Positions 45,250-56,859 are shown, counted from the stretch's first letter. The stretch: DNA of 64,000 nt from Actinernus sp. WN-2022 (GCA_030867875.1 JAOWCC010001634.1:33499867-33563866); one strand, 5' to 3'. Made by a program: numbers and translations. Notes: generated by a model not told the origin, from the letters alone.

Positions 45250-45531
45250 GACCACGCTGGAAACGCAGCCGACTTTGGTTATTTGTGGTACCGTGAGTTT
45301 TCCCAGGCTTTTTCTCTTTCGGGTTCGGGACGGGAAAGCCCATAACTTCTCAACTAAGCTTTCAACCTAAGGATCATTATTGATTCACAGGCACATACGT
45401 CCAACTTAGGAATTGCATAGCCAGAAGGATCCGAATGGATACGAGCTTATTTTAAATATATATTAAGTATATAGAGAGAAGAAACCCGTCCCTAATATTA
45501 ATAATCAGAGTAAAGGTGAAAGAGAAAAATA

Positions 45532-45575
45532 TGCCCTGAATGGGATTCGAACCCACGGCCTCGGTACACTAGTCC
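45532..45575 (-). pseudogene. Broken tRNA-like gene at the inversion junction
   Basis: Only the 3' 44 nt remain, from within the anticodon arm to the discriminator. The 5' half is replaced by the start of the inverted unit. The B-box is kept, the A-box is lost. Confidence 0.85.
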
Positions 45576-45752
45576 TTCTGGCTATGCAATTCCTAAGTTG
45601 GACGTATGTGCCTGTGAATCAATAATGATCCTTAGGTTGAAAGCTTAGTTGAGAAGTTATGGGCTTTCCCGTCCCGAACCCGAAAGAGAAAAAGCCTGGG
45701 AAAACTCACGGTACCACAAATAACCAAAGTCGGCTGCGTTTCCAGCGTGGTC

Positions 45753-45824
45753 GTCCTGATGGTGTAGTGGTTAACACATCGGACTAGTGTACCGAGGCCG
45801 TGGGTTCGAATCCCATTCAGGGCA
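45753..45824 (+). tRNA. tRNA-like gene, anticodon AGT, inverted unit
   Basis: Complete 72-nt copy on the + strand, followed by ATATTTTTCTC (T5, a Pol III terminator). Sequence identical to unit 1. Confidence 0.75.
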
Positions 45825-46106
45825 TATTTTTCTCTTTCACCTTTACTCTGATTATTAATATTAGGGACGGGTTTCTTCTCTCTATATACTTAATATATAT
45901 TTAAAATAAGCTCGTATCCATTCGGATCCTTCTGGCTATGCAATTCCTAAGTTGGACGTATGTGCCTGTGAATCAATAATGATCCTTAGGTTGAAAGCTT
46001 AGTTGAGAAGTTATGGGCTTTCCCGTCCCGAACCCGAAAGAGAAAAAGCCTGGGAAAACTCACGGTACCACAAATAATCAAAGTCGGCTGCGTTTCCAGC
46101 GTGGTC

Positions 46107-46178
46107 GTCCTGATGGTGTAGTGGTTAACACATCGGACTAGTGTACCGAGGCCGTGGGTTCGAATCCCATTCAGGGCA
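46107..46178 (+). tRNA. tRNA-like gene, anticodon AGT, last inverted unit
   Basis: Complete 72-nt copy, 354 bp after the preceding one, also followed by a T5 run. Its upstream flank differs by one base (AATAATCAAAG for AATAACCAAAG). Confidence 0.75.
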
Positions 46179-46259
46179 TATTTTTCTCTTTCACCTTTAC
46201 TCTGATTATTAATATTAGGGACGGGTTTCTTCTCTCTATATACTTAATATATATATATA

Positions 46260-48700
46260 TAATTGCTGTGCGGCGAGCGGAGCCGCAACAATTAATAATT
46301 TGGACAAAATCTCGCAATGGTTCATTGCGTTAATTCGCTGTTTCGACCACAATTCCTTGCGTGAGAGACATTCAGGTACGCAAATTCGCAACTGCTTTGT
46401 CGTACGCTGGTTTAAATTCTGATCGTCTTCGTTTGTATTTTTACAACAGTTCCTTCAGTGCTCCTTATTAGTCTTGTGTTTTGACGTGAAGTTTACTAAA
46501 ACAGCGAGTTTTGTAACTTGACGACCCATGCACGAGTCACTGGAGTCGTGTAAGTGATCGGACTCTGAGTATGAGCATATATAGTTTGATAGTTTGGAAG
46601 CAAGATCTCTCTTGTAATTGGCCTTCGATAAAGTCAAGATAGATCGTTTATCATAATTACCTTACTTACAGTATAACTGAATTACTAAGGTTCACAATTC
46701 TAAACATTAACAAGAGCCCATCTGGGCTTTCACTCGGGCCACATGAGATTGAAGATGAAACACACTTTCATTTGAAATCCTCTAGTAATAACCGAAGGGC
46801 AGAATTATTAGCTGAATTTAGCAGTTTTAATATTTTTGTTTTTCTCGTGTATGTAAATTAAAGAAGTTGACCTATACTTATTTCATGATTATACTGTCGA
46901 ACAGCTTAAACTTTGGCTGAAATACAGAGGATTGAAACAAAGCGACAAACGTTGATCTTGTCAAGCGAGTTTTGCATCTTCGCTGGCCAACCAACGAGAC
47001 ATGCTTACTATATAGACTGTCAAGTCCTATTTAAACTGTTCCCAAACTCATCTTTTCCCATGCAATATCGTTGTAAGATTTCACCTAAACATTGAAAAGT
47101 TACAAAGGTCAGGTTTTCCTGTATTAAGGCAAAACCAAAAGAATGTAGCCGCGTGCCGAGTGCATTCATCGGCGAATGGAGATATGAAATTCTTCAATAA
47201 AACTCATTGGAGACCAAAGCTGTTATGACTGGAAGAGCATATACATTAAAACTATGAACTGATAGCATCCTAAAATTCGGCAATCTTGCTTATGTTGGTG
47301 TGCTCTTTCAAACCATTATAGTATTGTTTGCATTTATCGAGTTTGCAAATTTAATACCTGCAGCTCCGAAAGAAATTAACTTCAATTGTGCTTAGAAAAT
47401 AAATCAAAGCATTGTAGATGTACTGTAGACGAGGCTTTGCTTCCAAAATTTATTTAGAATCCACTGATAAATTCAAGTAAACTTAATGGATGAACAGTAG
47501 TTCCTTCTCATTGTTTACTGGTGGGTATAGTCAGGGTTTCAGTAATTTATAGCCACTTACGTTTCATTGCCAGACCTACAATGTAGTCTCGTTGTTCTGT
47601 GCTTTTAAGGTCTCTTGTACACACATTTATCCAACGCTGACATTTCACACTGAATTTGCTGTAAAGGTTTTGGAACAGAAAAGCTCTTCCTGTGAGTGAT
47701 CAAAAAGGCCGAGAAAAGATGAGAAACCTTTACTAGCGGTGTACCGATCGATGCTTCATTCTCCGAGACATATCTCTTTGAGCGCCGGAGTTATGAAGGT
47801 TTTTCACATCTAGAGTTACTCTTACATCTCCCCCAGCAACAATGCTTGGTAGTCACCATTACTGATATGACTGGGAATCTTACTGAAGGCATTGATTCTT
47901 TTTTTGATCGAAAAAAATACGAATTCGGTCCTAATTTAGTCTGCTGTTCTGCAAGTTCAGAGTACTAATAGATGAGTGTCTCAAATGTATGTTTATATTT
48001 GTCCCATATTATAAGTTGTATCCTGTCCACCTATGATGGAGCTATCACTATATTTCTCTACTGTTCTTTCTACCCTGCGGCTCTTTATCGCAGCTTGTTG
48101 GACTAAAGATTATTAACTGAAATGCCCGTTTTGTTTATCTCTATTTAAAAGCTTTTACCCTCCTTCCCAAAACTGCAGTCTGCTCATTATATTACAGAAC
48201 TATAAAGGGAACTGTTGGAAGCCTTTAATTTCTCGAACCAAAACCTCGGCCGTGAGAGGAGTCTTGTTTACTAACTGCTTCGGTTATCATAAATTATTCT
48301 GTGCTGAGCTGAGTGTTTATTACCTACGAAACGTACCTCAAACAAGAGCGCCAGTTGAAATATCCTGAGCCTGTTGGAAGGCTTTCGCACGAGTGAAGTT
48401 AAATAAAACATTAAACTGCTTACATTTGAGAGATGGGACTCCAAATTTGAGAGAAAATTCCTCGCGCCGTCGTCCCCCATCGCCATCTTGATTTTACTGT
48501 ATTAAATTATGTAAATAAATTAACGTGGCGATTGTTGCGTACCCAACACAGTGCAATCTGATTGGTGTGAACTTGACCTTTAACGCATGCGCAGAAGACT
48601 TGCTGCACAGAATAAAAAAAATAACGGCTTGCATTTTAAGACTCGGTGCTGCCACAGGCAGCCCGAGTAATTACGTATACTTATAAACTAATTCGATAAA
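46260..48700. other. 2.4 kb of unassigned DNA
   Basis: No long open frame, recognisable domain or obvious repeat shared with the rest of the window. It begins with a small GC-rich palindrome-like motif (GCGGCGAGCGGAGCCGC, 46270). It may be host intergenic DNA or an unknown element. Confidence 0.4.
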
Positions 48701-50885
48701 ATGTTATGATATTAAAACTAACAGTTAAAAGCAGCTATTTTGCTAATTCAAGACCTGTGTAGTGAGTTATAGTGTTGAACACTAGAGTTAATGAATGTGT
48801 TCCGGAAACGGTTTGTTTTACAAAGCGGAAGTGTGAAAGACCTCTTATACCGTAGTGTGACAGTCGGATTACTAAGGTTATGTGGTAACAGATGATATAA
48901 ATTACCGTTAGGATTAGATATGATTTTACGAAAAAGAGTATGACATAGTTCATATCTGCGATGATAAAGGCTAGTAAGGCCGGAGAAAGCAAGAACTTTT
49001 TCGTAAGGTACTGTAAGTCGTAGCCATAAAGAATACGCATTGTTCTCTTTTGTATGCGTTCTAAGGTAAGACGAAGGTATTCTGATAAACTGTAATGAAA
49101 TACTTGACAAGCGTAGAGTAAAATAGATTGTATACAAGCAACATAGAATTTAACTAGGTCCTCAGCTGGAACGTTTGCACGTTTTAATTGTGTTAAAAAA
49201 ATAAAGTCTCCTGGAAGCTTTCTTTATAATGTAATCAATGTGAGAGTTCCACTTTAAATCACTCTGAATTATTACACCGAGAATTTTAACAGACTGTACA
49301 AGATCGACCAAACAATTATTAATATATACATCGTTATGTGCTTTTGGAGAACGTGAAAATGAAATACAGAGTTCTTTACATTTCTTTGGATGTAGTTGAA
49401 ATTTATTAGTCATAGACCACGCCTGTATTTCATTAATGGGTGTCTGTGCTGTGGTAACACCTCTGCTTTTGACGACTTCAAAAGTGGTAGTGTCGTCAAC
49501 GTACTTGAAAATACCATGAGCAGAGGGGACTTCAAGGTCATCGATCATAGCGATAAATACCAAGGTCCAAGTTTTGTCCACTGTGGGACGCCAGCAGGAA
49601 CGGACTTCCATTCAGAAAAACAGTCTTGGGTAAGTTTTACTCTCTGGAATCTATTACTTAGGAAATCGCAGATCCAATTAATAATATGTGGATTAATACC
49701 ATATTAGTTAGCTTAAAAATTAGAAGAGTATGATCGATTAGATCGAAGGCCTTTCTATAATCAAGGATATAAACTCTTACATCAGCACCAGTTCCGTCAG
49801 AGACTTTAGACCAATTATGTAACATACTAATTAAGGCATACATAAGTGATATAGCCAAATTGATCAGTCCCTATATGATTGAGAATAGCAGGTTTCACAT
49901 GAACATGAACTACATAATCTTCTGCTAGTTTGGACAAGGTTGGTGTTAGGGAAATCGGTCTTAGGTCCTTTCAAATGTCTTCTACCTTTGACACTTTAAT
50001 AGGGAGTGGAGTAACGTTAGCACATTTCCACGCGTTTGGTAAGGCTTCGGCTTTGAGGGACGAGTTGATGATTGCACAGACGGGAGCAGCTAGTATGTAG
50101 GAAAAGTCTTGGGATGTTATCTGGACCCCAGCTTTTGCTGAGCAAACAGCGCTGAGTTTTGTGGCCACCGCCTCCTGGGATATCGTTGGGACGGGATCTG
50201 TAACATCCAAGCAATGTGTAGTAGGAAGAGGTTCAAACACTTATTGAAGTTCAAGGAAGCTGTGGTTTATGTCATTAGCAAGAGTGACTTTATTTTCGGG
50301 GGTTAATAGTTCACCGGGTAAAAACTTTGTAGCGAGATCTTTAGACGACTTAGACATTCCACAGATACGCCGACACTCCGACCACCATCTTCTGGAGTCT
50401 TTTTCACCATTGAGGTATTTAACCTTGACTTGGTAGTAATTTGTTATACAAAGTTTGCGTTCTCTAAAAGTATTTACTCGGTTTCGATAATGCTTGAAAA
50501 GAAGAAGATGATTTTGACTATAGGCCTTCTTGCGAAGGTGAATTAATGCCTTCAATTGACCAGTCATCCAAGGAGCATCATTTCTATGAATTTTAACAGT
50601 TTTTTGAGGCATTATTGTATCTAATCCAATATGTAAAAGTTCATGAAAGTGAGTTAGTTTATCATTGATGTTGTCGAATAGGTCTAGCGATGACCAGTCT
50701 ATGCAGTTGAGATAACGTCCGAGAGCTTGTTTAGAACTTGGTCTTACATCTCTGATAATTACCGTTTTCTTTGTAGTTAAATTATTCTTAGCACGTACTT
50801 TAGGCAAAACTGAGATTGTGCACTGAGTGATCTGAGAGGCCAAAAGGTGGTAGTTTCTCTGGAGATTTGTAGAATTCATCAAGGT
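48700..50885 (-). mobile_element. Decayed LINE, linker + RT + C-terminus
   Basis: Minus strand from 50885. The linker between endonuclease and RT has HRNDAPWMTGQLKALIHLRK and YNN-type repeats. RT fingers are at 50240-49970 (SSLKAEALPNAWKCANVTPL). YILDYRKAFDLIDHTLLIFK is at about 49770; the catalytic YVDD (GIFKYVDDTTTFE), KFQLHPKKCKELCISF and VKILGVIIQSDLKWNSHIDY are at 49530-49250. The C-terminus RRYELCHTLFRKIISNPNGN and CKTNRFRNTFINSSVQHYNS is at 48960-48760. At least four frame breaks. Same broad subfamily as 3535-5054. The endonuclease part is missing or beyond 50885. Confidence 0.87.
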
Positions 50886-51329
50886 TTGTTAGGATAAGAT
50901 CACAGCCGTTTCAAAACACCAATTAGCATTTACAATTACATTCTCAATTACAGTTGATTTTCGGTGTTTAAACTTCACCGGGGAGACCAGCACTTTTTTG
51001 TGCTGGGAATCTTATTACTGAAGAAAATGTAGGGAATTGGTAGGCTCAGGTAATTCATCGGGAAATCGTTGATATGTCGGGACAAAATGAAAATAATTCG
51101 GGATAACTTTTGCGAAAACACATGCACCACAGCTCAAACAGGCTTCAGTCCCACGATAACCCCAAAAGTACAAAATATATTCATCTAACTCTTTGGCATA
51201 TTTATCACCCAGTAATATATTTTCCTGCCAAAGAGCTACTGTAGGTTTCATCTTCTTATACACTTTCTTAACTGAGCGGCAGCATTCACTACCTATTAGG
51301 TATAATAGTTATATACATATTAAGTATAC

Positions 51330-51432
51330 ATGCAGATATATAGAAGAAACCCACCCCTAATATTAACAATCAGAATATGGGTTAGAATCCCGCTCAGGGC
51401 ATATTTCTCTTTCACCTTTAATCTGATTGATG
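51330..51432 (+). repeat. Decayed fragment of the tRNA array unit
   Basis: Contains AGAAGAAACCC, CCTAATATTAACAATCAGA and the tRNA 3' part GGGTTAGAATCCCGCTCAGG followed by GCATATTTCTCTTTCACCTT, matching the unit at 45790-45870 in a deleted, mutated form. This shows the unit also spreads or persists outside the array. Confidence 0.75.
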
Positions 51433-51452
51433 TATAATTATATACATTTATA

Positions 51453-52116
51453 AAATAGTTTCGATAGTACGCGCGCTCTGATTGGCTATAAGCCGTGTTT
51501 CTATAACTCTATAGAAACATAGACAGTTGAGCGCGCGCTTGAGCTAGTTGTGAGAATTTACGTTTTGGTTATCAAATTAAGCGAGCGTTTCCATGCTTTT
51601 ATTCGTTTATTTTATAAAGGAAATAGAAAACATTTTCCCCTTGTTTCTATAGAGTTCTAGAAACACTTGTGGAAGTTTGGAAGAACTCGAAATAGCTGTG
51701 GAAACACTCGCCCTTCGGGCTCGTGTTCCCACTGCCATTTCTCGTTCTCCCAAACTCCCACTCGTGTTTCTATAACTCTATAGAAACACGGGAAATGTTT
51801 TCTATTTCTTAATTATCAAATAGTTTCGATAGTACGCGCTCTCTGATTGGCTGTAAGCCGTGTTTCTATAACTCTATAGAAACATAGACAGTTGAGCGCG
51901 CGCTTGAGCTAGTCAGTGTGAGAATTTACGTTTTGGTTATCAAATTAAGCGAGCGTTTCCGTGCTTTTATTCGTTTATTTTATAAAGGAAATAGAAACCA
52001 TTTCCCCCTTCTTTCTATAGAGTTATAGAAACACTTGTGCCATTTCTCGTTCTCCCAAACTCCCACTCGTGCTTCTATAACTCTATAGAAACACGGAAAA
52101 TGTTTTCTATTTCTTA
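51453..52116. repeat. Tandem duplication rich in short TATAGAAAC palindromes
   Basis: 51453-51826 and 51828-52116 are two copies (starting AATAGTTTCGATAGTACGCG), the second missing about 85 bp. Each contains several copies of the palindrome TTTCTATAACTCTATAGAAA or its half, and each copy has roughly inverted ends (GGAAATAGAAA../..TTTTCTATTTC). Possibly a MITE inserted twice in tandem; noncoding. Confidence 0.85.
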
Positions 52117-52382
52117 AATATATATATCAGTAATGCAAACCATAATAAGTTTTGAGACAAATTATAAGACTAGAGCAAATTGAAATAACTATTGACAACA
52201 ATGGAATAAACTGGTTAACGAAAAATATAATACGATTTTGACTTAAAATGTGATAAGAAGTACATGTATATCACAAAATATAATTACATTTCCTTTTGCA
52301 TGGTTCTATTATTATATATTGTTCGGAAATTTGGAGGGGGGTAGGTCCTTTACAAATGAAAGAAATATAAGAAACAACTGGA

Positions 52383-52935
52383 TAATAATAATAATAATTA
52401 TAGGTTTTTTATGGCGCATTTAAAAAATCTCAATGCGCTTACATGGAGTATGAGAAGACTATAACTATATAGTAAAAATTCTAAAAAATATTAATATAAG
52501 AAGTAATGTAAAACATATATACATAAACACAGATATACATACACATACATACACACACATATATTTTATGCCGCGTCATTTGCTAGTTATAAATAGATCG
52601 AGAGCTCTGCATGGCGTCGCACTAGTTTGCTGAAATATTGAACAAAGAGAATTATCTCCAGTCTCAGTTTGGAATAAATCTGGCCACTACTGTGACGGTT
52701 TTATTTCAACATATGTCAAGGACAATAATGTACTATACAATAAACAATAGTTTCAGCAAAGGATATATATATACATGTATATATATATATATATCAGTAT
52801 ATATAATAGAACAAATAATATAATATAAATACCTCTACTCGCACTAGACTCTTTTGAAAAGAAATGTTTTTGAGCAGTGGAGGACTTAATGTAATCTGGT
52901 AGTGAGTTCCATAGAAGGCACGTTCGTCATAAGTG
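52383..52935 (-). mobile_element. L2-like LINE 3' end
   Basis: The minus strand ends with CATGTAAGCGCATTGAGA and an (ATT)n tail at 52383-52400, the same as 10005-10075. Coding remnant at 52930-52855: LWNSLPDYIKSSTAQKHFF. An AT-microsatellite and CACATA-rich stretch lies between. Confidence 0.7.
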
Positions 52936-53949
52936 ACAGTTGTGACTGGTGGTAATGGATGACGAAGGAGTGAACGACTTGAAGAACGAAGAGGATAAAA
53001 TAAGGAGAATAAAAAAGAAGAAATAACAAGACATAAAAAATTGACTAGAAGAAACTATACCTGGAGAGGGAATTACAAAAACGGGATCCCTTTCAAACAA
53101 TCTCTAATATCATAGCATCATTCAATTTCACTTTTGGGTTCACCAGTCGACAATAGAGTCCTACTTACAAGCATAACTTCCTATTCAAAATCATTTGAAT
53201 ATACTATATTATGCATGCAAGTCATAAGGTCTCGTGCGGCTCTCTCCCGTTGGTTAGAGGTCGTATACAAATCGCTCCTCTGTTTGAATATCATAGCTAC
53301 AGTCGCGATCTGTGATAGGTGATTCTACCGATTAAAGCGTCAGTTTCTATGTGTAGGTGTTATCAGTGTGTTATCATATTGTGATAATATGTGTACGCCT
53401 TTTCGAGGTTGTTAGACCTCAGTAAACGGTCTTCACTCTAGCTTTTCCAAGACGTCTGAAGAAAAACCTACGCTCCACAAACGGCACTCCGTGTAATTTC
53501 TGACTACACCAGAGTGTCACACCCTATACCTTAACACAAGAACAATAACGGCGAGAATAATATAGTACAAACGGGTCAAGTATTGTAATTTGTGATGTCA
53601 GGTACAGGAAATAAATTAGTTTTACCATGTGGTCCCCGGCATTGAAAAGCTAGCAGGAGGATTGATATCTATAGGGCTGTATGGCCACCTCGGGTTCAGC
53701 CAAAGGGATGTCGTTTCTCCAAAGCCTCCCCCTACTCAGATTGGAAAGAGGATCGCGGGCGCACCGAAACCCCACGGCTGGAAGCCGAGCCTGTTCCCCA
53801 GCCAAAAGTGGTTCAGTTGTCGGAACTAGAATTCTCTTACTTTGGATATAAGGTGATCCAAAACTCTAAGAATAAAGAAAATTAGATGAAGTTATTCTCT
53901 AGTCTACTTCTAAACGTCATTAATCTTCAATTAGACAGCCAGCCAATCA
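52936..53949. other. Unassigned DNA
   Basis: No recognisable domain. A 66-codon + frame at 53629-53829 is proline-, glycine- and lysine-rich but matches nothing I know. I see no repeat shared with the rest of the window. Confidence 0.4.
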
Positions 53950-53952
53950 TGT

Positions 53953-54990
53953 GCAAAGGTGGTCGAGTGGTTAAAGGGGCTCTGTCATGAGATGCGCATG
54001 AACAGGTTTCAAGCAATTTAATGATATGCATAACACTTGAAAAATTGTAATGAGTTTCAGTTCCTTGCGATCGATACAACGACAGTTATATTATAATACA
54101 AACTGGCTCTTGCTCGAAGGCATTCAGTTAGAAAAACATCTTTGTATTGTTATCACTGCTGCAATGGAGATTCAGGCTGAAGAGAAACACATTCTGGCGA
54201 GTTTCAGTGACCGGTTGTCGAATTTACCGTATTTTACCGTAAACTACATTTCTAGGTATGCGAGTTGTGCTTTCTCGATGAGAACCTACAAAATGTACTC
54301 ATCTATTCTCTCTACAACTTTCAGGGAGATAAAATTACTTGCAAATGCAAGAGTTCTTGTAGTCAGAAACGTATTAAAGGGGACAAATGCAAGCAGGAAT
54401 GAACATCCGAAGCGTAAATTATTTCACTGGCCGCCGAAACTCGGGCACTGTAAACACGAAACTCGCATCTCGGTGTTTGAAATCGTTTCAGGCTTCGTAA
54501 ATGTTCCAGACAAGGACTATACTCTTGTGTGATTTCCTGACACGTTCTCCAGTGTTCTTTCAGGCTCTTCAAAATCTTTCTGCGGCCAGATTTGTTTTCT
54601 TCGTCCATCACGGCCAGTTGGCAGTTGAGCCGCCATTGAAGCTCTAAGTTCTTGTCGATGCCATCCCAAAATCTCATTACAACTACATCTGAATACGAAC
54701 ATTTCTGGTAAATATAAAACTTGAACAACTAAATATGAAAGATAAACGTATAACTACTATATACTAAAATGAGAGATGGCTGCGATGTAGACGGATTGAA
54801 TCAATGTTGTGAGCTCCTCGGGATATATTTGCTTTTCAAACTTGAAAGCGTTGGCGAACGATTTCAAGTTTTGGGCGGCTTAGTAACCAGGCCTGTTATT
54901 CATGACAGAGCCCCTTTAAAGCGTTCACCTCTCACCTCTGTGACCCGCATTCGATTCCTGGACTCAGCGTCATGTATGAGTTGAATCTGG
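53953..54990 (+). mobile_element. tRNA-derived SINE, split by an insertion
   Basis: The tRNA-like head starts GCAAAGGTGGTCGAGTGGTT (A-box GGTCGAGTGG) at 53953. It resumes after the inserted element with AGCGTTCACCTCTCACCTCT and a B-box-like CATTCGATTCC (54948-54958), followed by GACTCAGCGTCATGTATGAG. The split is at TTAA of the D-loop. The head resembles Ser/Leu-type tRNAs. The body beyond 54990 is not defined. Confidence 0.7.
53975..54915. mobile_element. 941-bp non-autonomous transposon with TTAA duplications (piggyBac-like)
   Basis: Perfect 16-bp inverted ends AGGGGCTCTGTCATGA / TCATGACAGAGCCCCT, with TTAA at 53971-53974 and 54916-54919. Two open frames inside (54050-54532 on +, 54363-54728 on -) overlap and show no known domain, so I do not call them genes. 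TTAA plus short inverted ends fits piggyBac; the autonomous partner is not in the window. A smaller relative is at 56074-56356. Confidence 0.88.
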
Positions 54991-54994
54991 GTCC

Positions 54995-55132
54995 GGTTGT
55001 TCAAAGGGTGGATAACTTTATCCACTGGATAAACTATCCCTATCCAGTGGATAAGTATTAGCCAAACTAGCTTGCTTTATCCACGTATAAGGATTTATCC
55101 GGTGGATAGCGTTATCCACCCTTTGGACAACC
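54995..55132. mobile_element. 138-bp hairpin MITE rich in GGATAA/TTATCC
   Basis: Inverted ends GGTTGTTCAAAGGGTGG and CCACCCTTTGGACAACC. The interior is made of TATCCACTGGATAA-like palindromes. Similar short hairpins are, as far as I recall, common in marine invertebrate genomes. Noncoding. Confidence 0.85.
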
Positions 55133-55835
55133 AGAACGTGTATGTTGCTTTGACAGTTTTTACCGGGTTCTCCGATTTTCCGGCTCCCTCCCGACAAAAA
55201 ATACAATAAACACAGGAAACCCAAGCTCAAGCTAACTGTGACTTATTGGTGTGTTTATATAATTGTCAGTATATAGGCTTTTTTTATTTAAGCATAGTTT
55301 ACATGTGTTTGCCCCAAAAGCAAATAACAGCTTATCTAGGGGGCTCACACTGACTCTTATTTACAATTTTATGGACGAGCATAATTTTATGGACGAGCAT
55401 AAGTTTATGGACAAACAAAAAAACAGAAAATGGCTAAACGGTGGTTAGACAGAAGCGATGTAATACTATAATTGATTATATAACTTCGAACTTCACTGTG
55501 AACTTAACTTTGAACTTCACTGCTCTTTGACCATGTTTCACCGCATATTTGTAGGCTTCGTATAATATATAACTTTAAATGAAATAAACGTACCTTTGCT
55601 CTACCGTTGTCCTCTGTCGTCTATTGGCTATTTGGGTGATGTTAACCTTAAATTAATAATGGTAACATTAATATTTTGTAATGTTTACCCGTTTACTGAG
55701 TCAGTACTTCCAATACAAAACCTATATACTGACATAAAAACACACCAACAACTCGCAGTTAGAGCTTGGGTTGCTGTGGATTAAGAATATCCATGTTGGA
55801 ATGCCGGGTTAGAGTTAGAAAGAAATTTCCCAGAG

Positions 55836-56521
55836 ACTATCATATCCTGAGTTTGGATAAGAAATGTTCGGAGATCAGACTATCATATCCTGGGTTTAGA
55901 TACGAAATGTTCAGAGACCTACTTCCACTGCAAAATCTCGTATTTCCTTCAACCAAAAGCGTCGTTCACCTAGAAAGCATTTTACTTACAATCCTGGCTT
56001 ACATAACTTTGCCTAAACTGTTTCCAGAATCAGTTCATAAAAAAGAGTTCACAAAGTCGTGTTGTACTCTTAAAGGGGCTATGTCATGGTACTGCGCATG
56101 TATTGAGTAATCGCTCGGTTGGTGGCTGGATACAAACAGTTAAACTTCCCTCCCTCAATGCTTGATTGAAAGGATTTTCAATATTTTCCCTGAAGACTGT
56201 GTATATACACTGTTTGTTAGTCATTTTTGCATATTTGCTTTGATTTTAAGCATCCCACATTGTCGAGAGGTTCGTTAGTTCATATCAAACTCGGTGGAAA
56301 TAGCTGTTTCCGGCCCGTAACGCGAATGTAAAGTCTATTACCGTGACACAGCCCCTTTATTTAAATAAAGTCATACCGGCGCAAAAATCAGGTATTTCTT
56401 CCGCCGCAAAATAGAAATGTTCCGAGATCAGACTATCATATCCTGGGTTTAGATTAGAAATGTTCAGAGACCTACTTCTGCCACAGAAATCTAGTACTGA
56501 CCCTCAACCAAACTAGCAAAA
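55836..56521 (+). repeat. Direct repeats flanking a MITE
   Basis: 55861-55968 and 56414-56521 are about 108-bp direct repeats (ATCAGACTATCATATCCTGG ..). The first is preceded by a 43-bp partial tandem copy (55836). They bracket the MITE at 56074-56356. No coding sequence is recognised between. Confidence 0.8.
56074..56356. mobile_element. 283-bp piggyBac-like MITE
   Basis: Ends AGGGGCTATGTCATGGTA / TACCGTGACACAGCCCCT match at 15 of 18 positions. TTAA precedes the left end (56070-56073) and TTAT follows the right. The first 6 bp and the GTCATG core match the element at 53975-54915, so both were probably moved by the same enzyme. Confidence 0.8.
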
Positions 56522-56569
56522 GGTGTCGTGCACACGGCCTGTAAAGACTTGGGCTTCAATCCTTCAACA

Positions 56570-56720
56570 TCTTTGCCTAAAGTGTTTCCATGAATCAGTT
56601 CTTTAAATGAAACCAGGGACGTGGCATTATGCTTATTCCACAATTTTGTAGCCTGCGGAAACAGCCGTCTTTGGGTATATGTAATTGTGTGGATACATGA
56701 CAGAGCCCATAAGATCTAGA
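56570..56720 (-). mobile_element. Small LINE C-terminal scrap
   Basis: Minus strand CIHTITYTQRRLFPQATKLW then NKHNATSLVSFKELIHG resembles the end of L2/CR1-type ORF2 (F..A.KLWN..). No more of the element can be read with confidence, though 56720-56850 may continue it. Confidence 0.5.
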
Positions 56721-56859
56721 TAATGAAGTAAATTGCAAAATAGAACTGCGAGACTTATTCTTCTGATTATAATACTTGCTCACTTGTAATCTATACTCGA
56801 GTTTTTGGGTTGGGAAAGGCTCATTAAAAGGAGAGCCAAACAATAAGTAATTATGATGT

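Larger units (their letters stand above)
44756..46255. repeat. Tandem and inverted array of ~354-bp tRNA-bearing units
   Basis: Units start (AATAATCAGAGTAAAGG) at 44793, 45146 and 45500, with periods of 353 and 354 bp. The same unit begins at 38837, before the transposon. At 45575/45576 the array flips: the third tRNA copy is broken inside its anticodon arm and joined to an inverted unit starting TTCTGGCTATGC, with TCC shared at the junction. Two inverted units follow to about 46250 and end in (TA)n. Each unit carries one tRNA-like gene plus constant flanks such as GGGTTCGGGACGGGAAAGCC. Confidence 0.92.

Noticed and set aside
53215..53350. tRNA gene suggested by a GTTGGTTAGAGGTCG motif
   Set aside because: No cloverleaf can be drawn around it and no B-box follows at the right distance.
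54050..54728. Overlapping 160- and 121-codon frames inside the TTAA element
   Set aside because: They overlap on opposite strands, match no domain I know and show no transposase motifs. Frames of this size arise by chance in nearly 1 kb of moderate-GC DNA.
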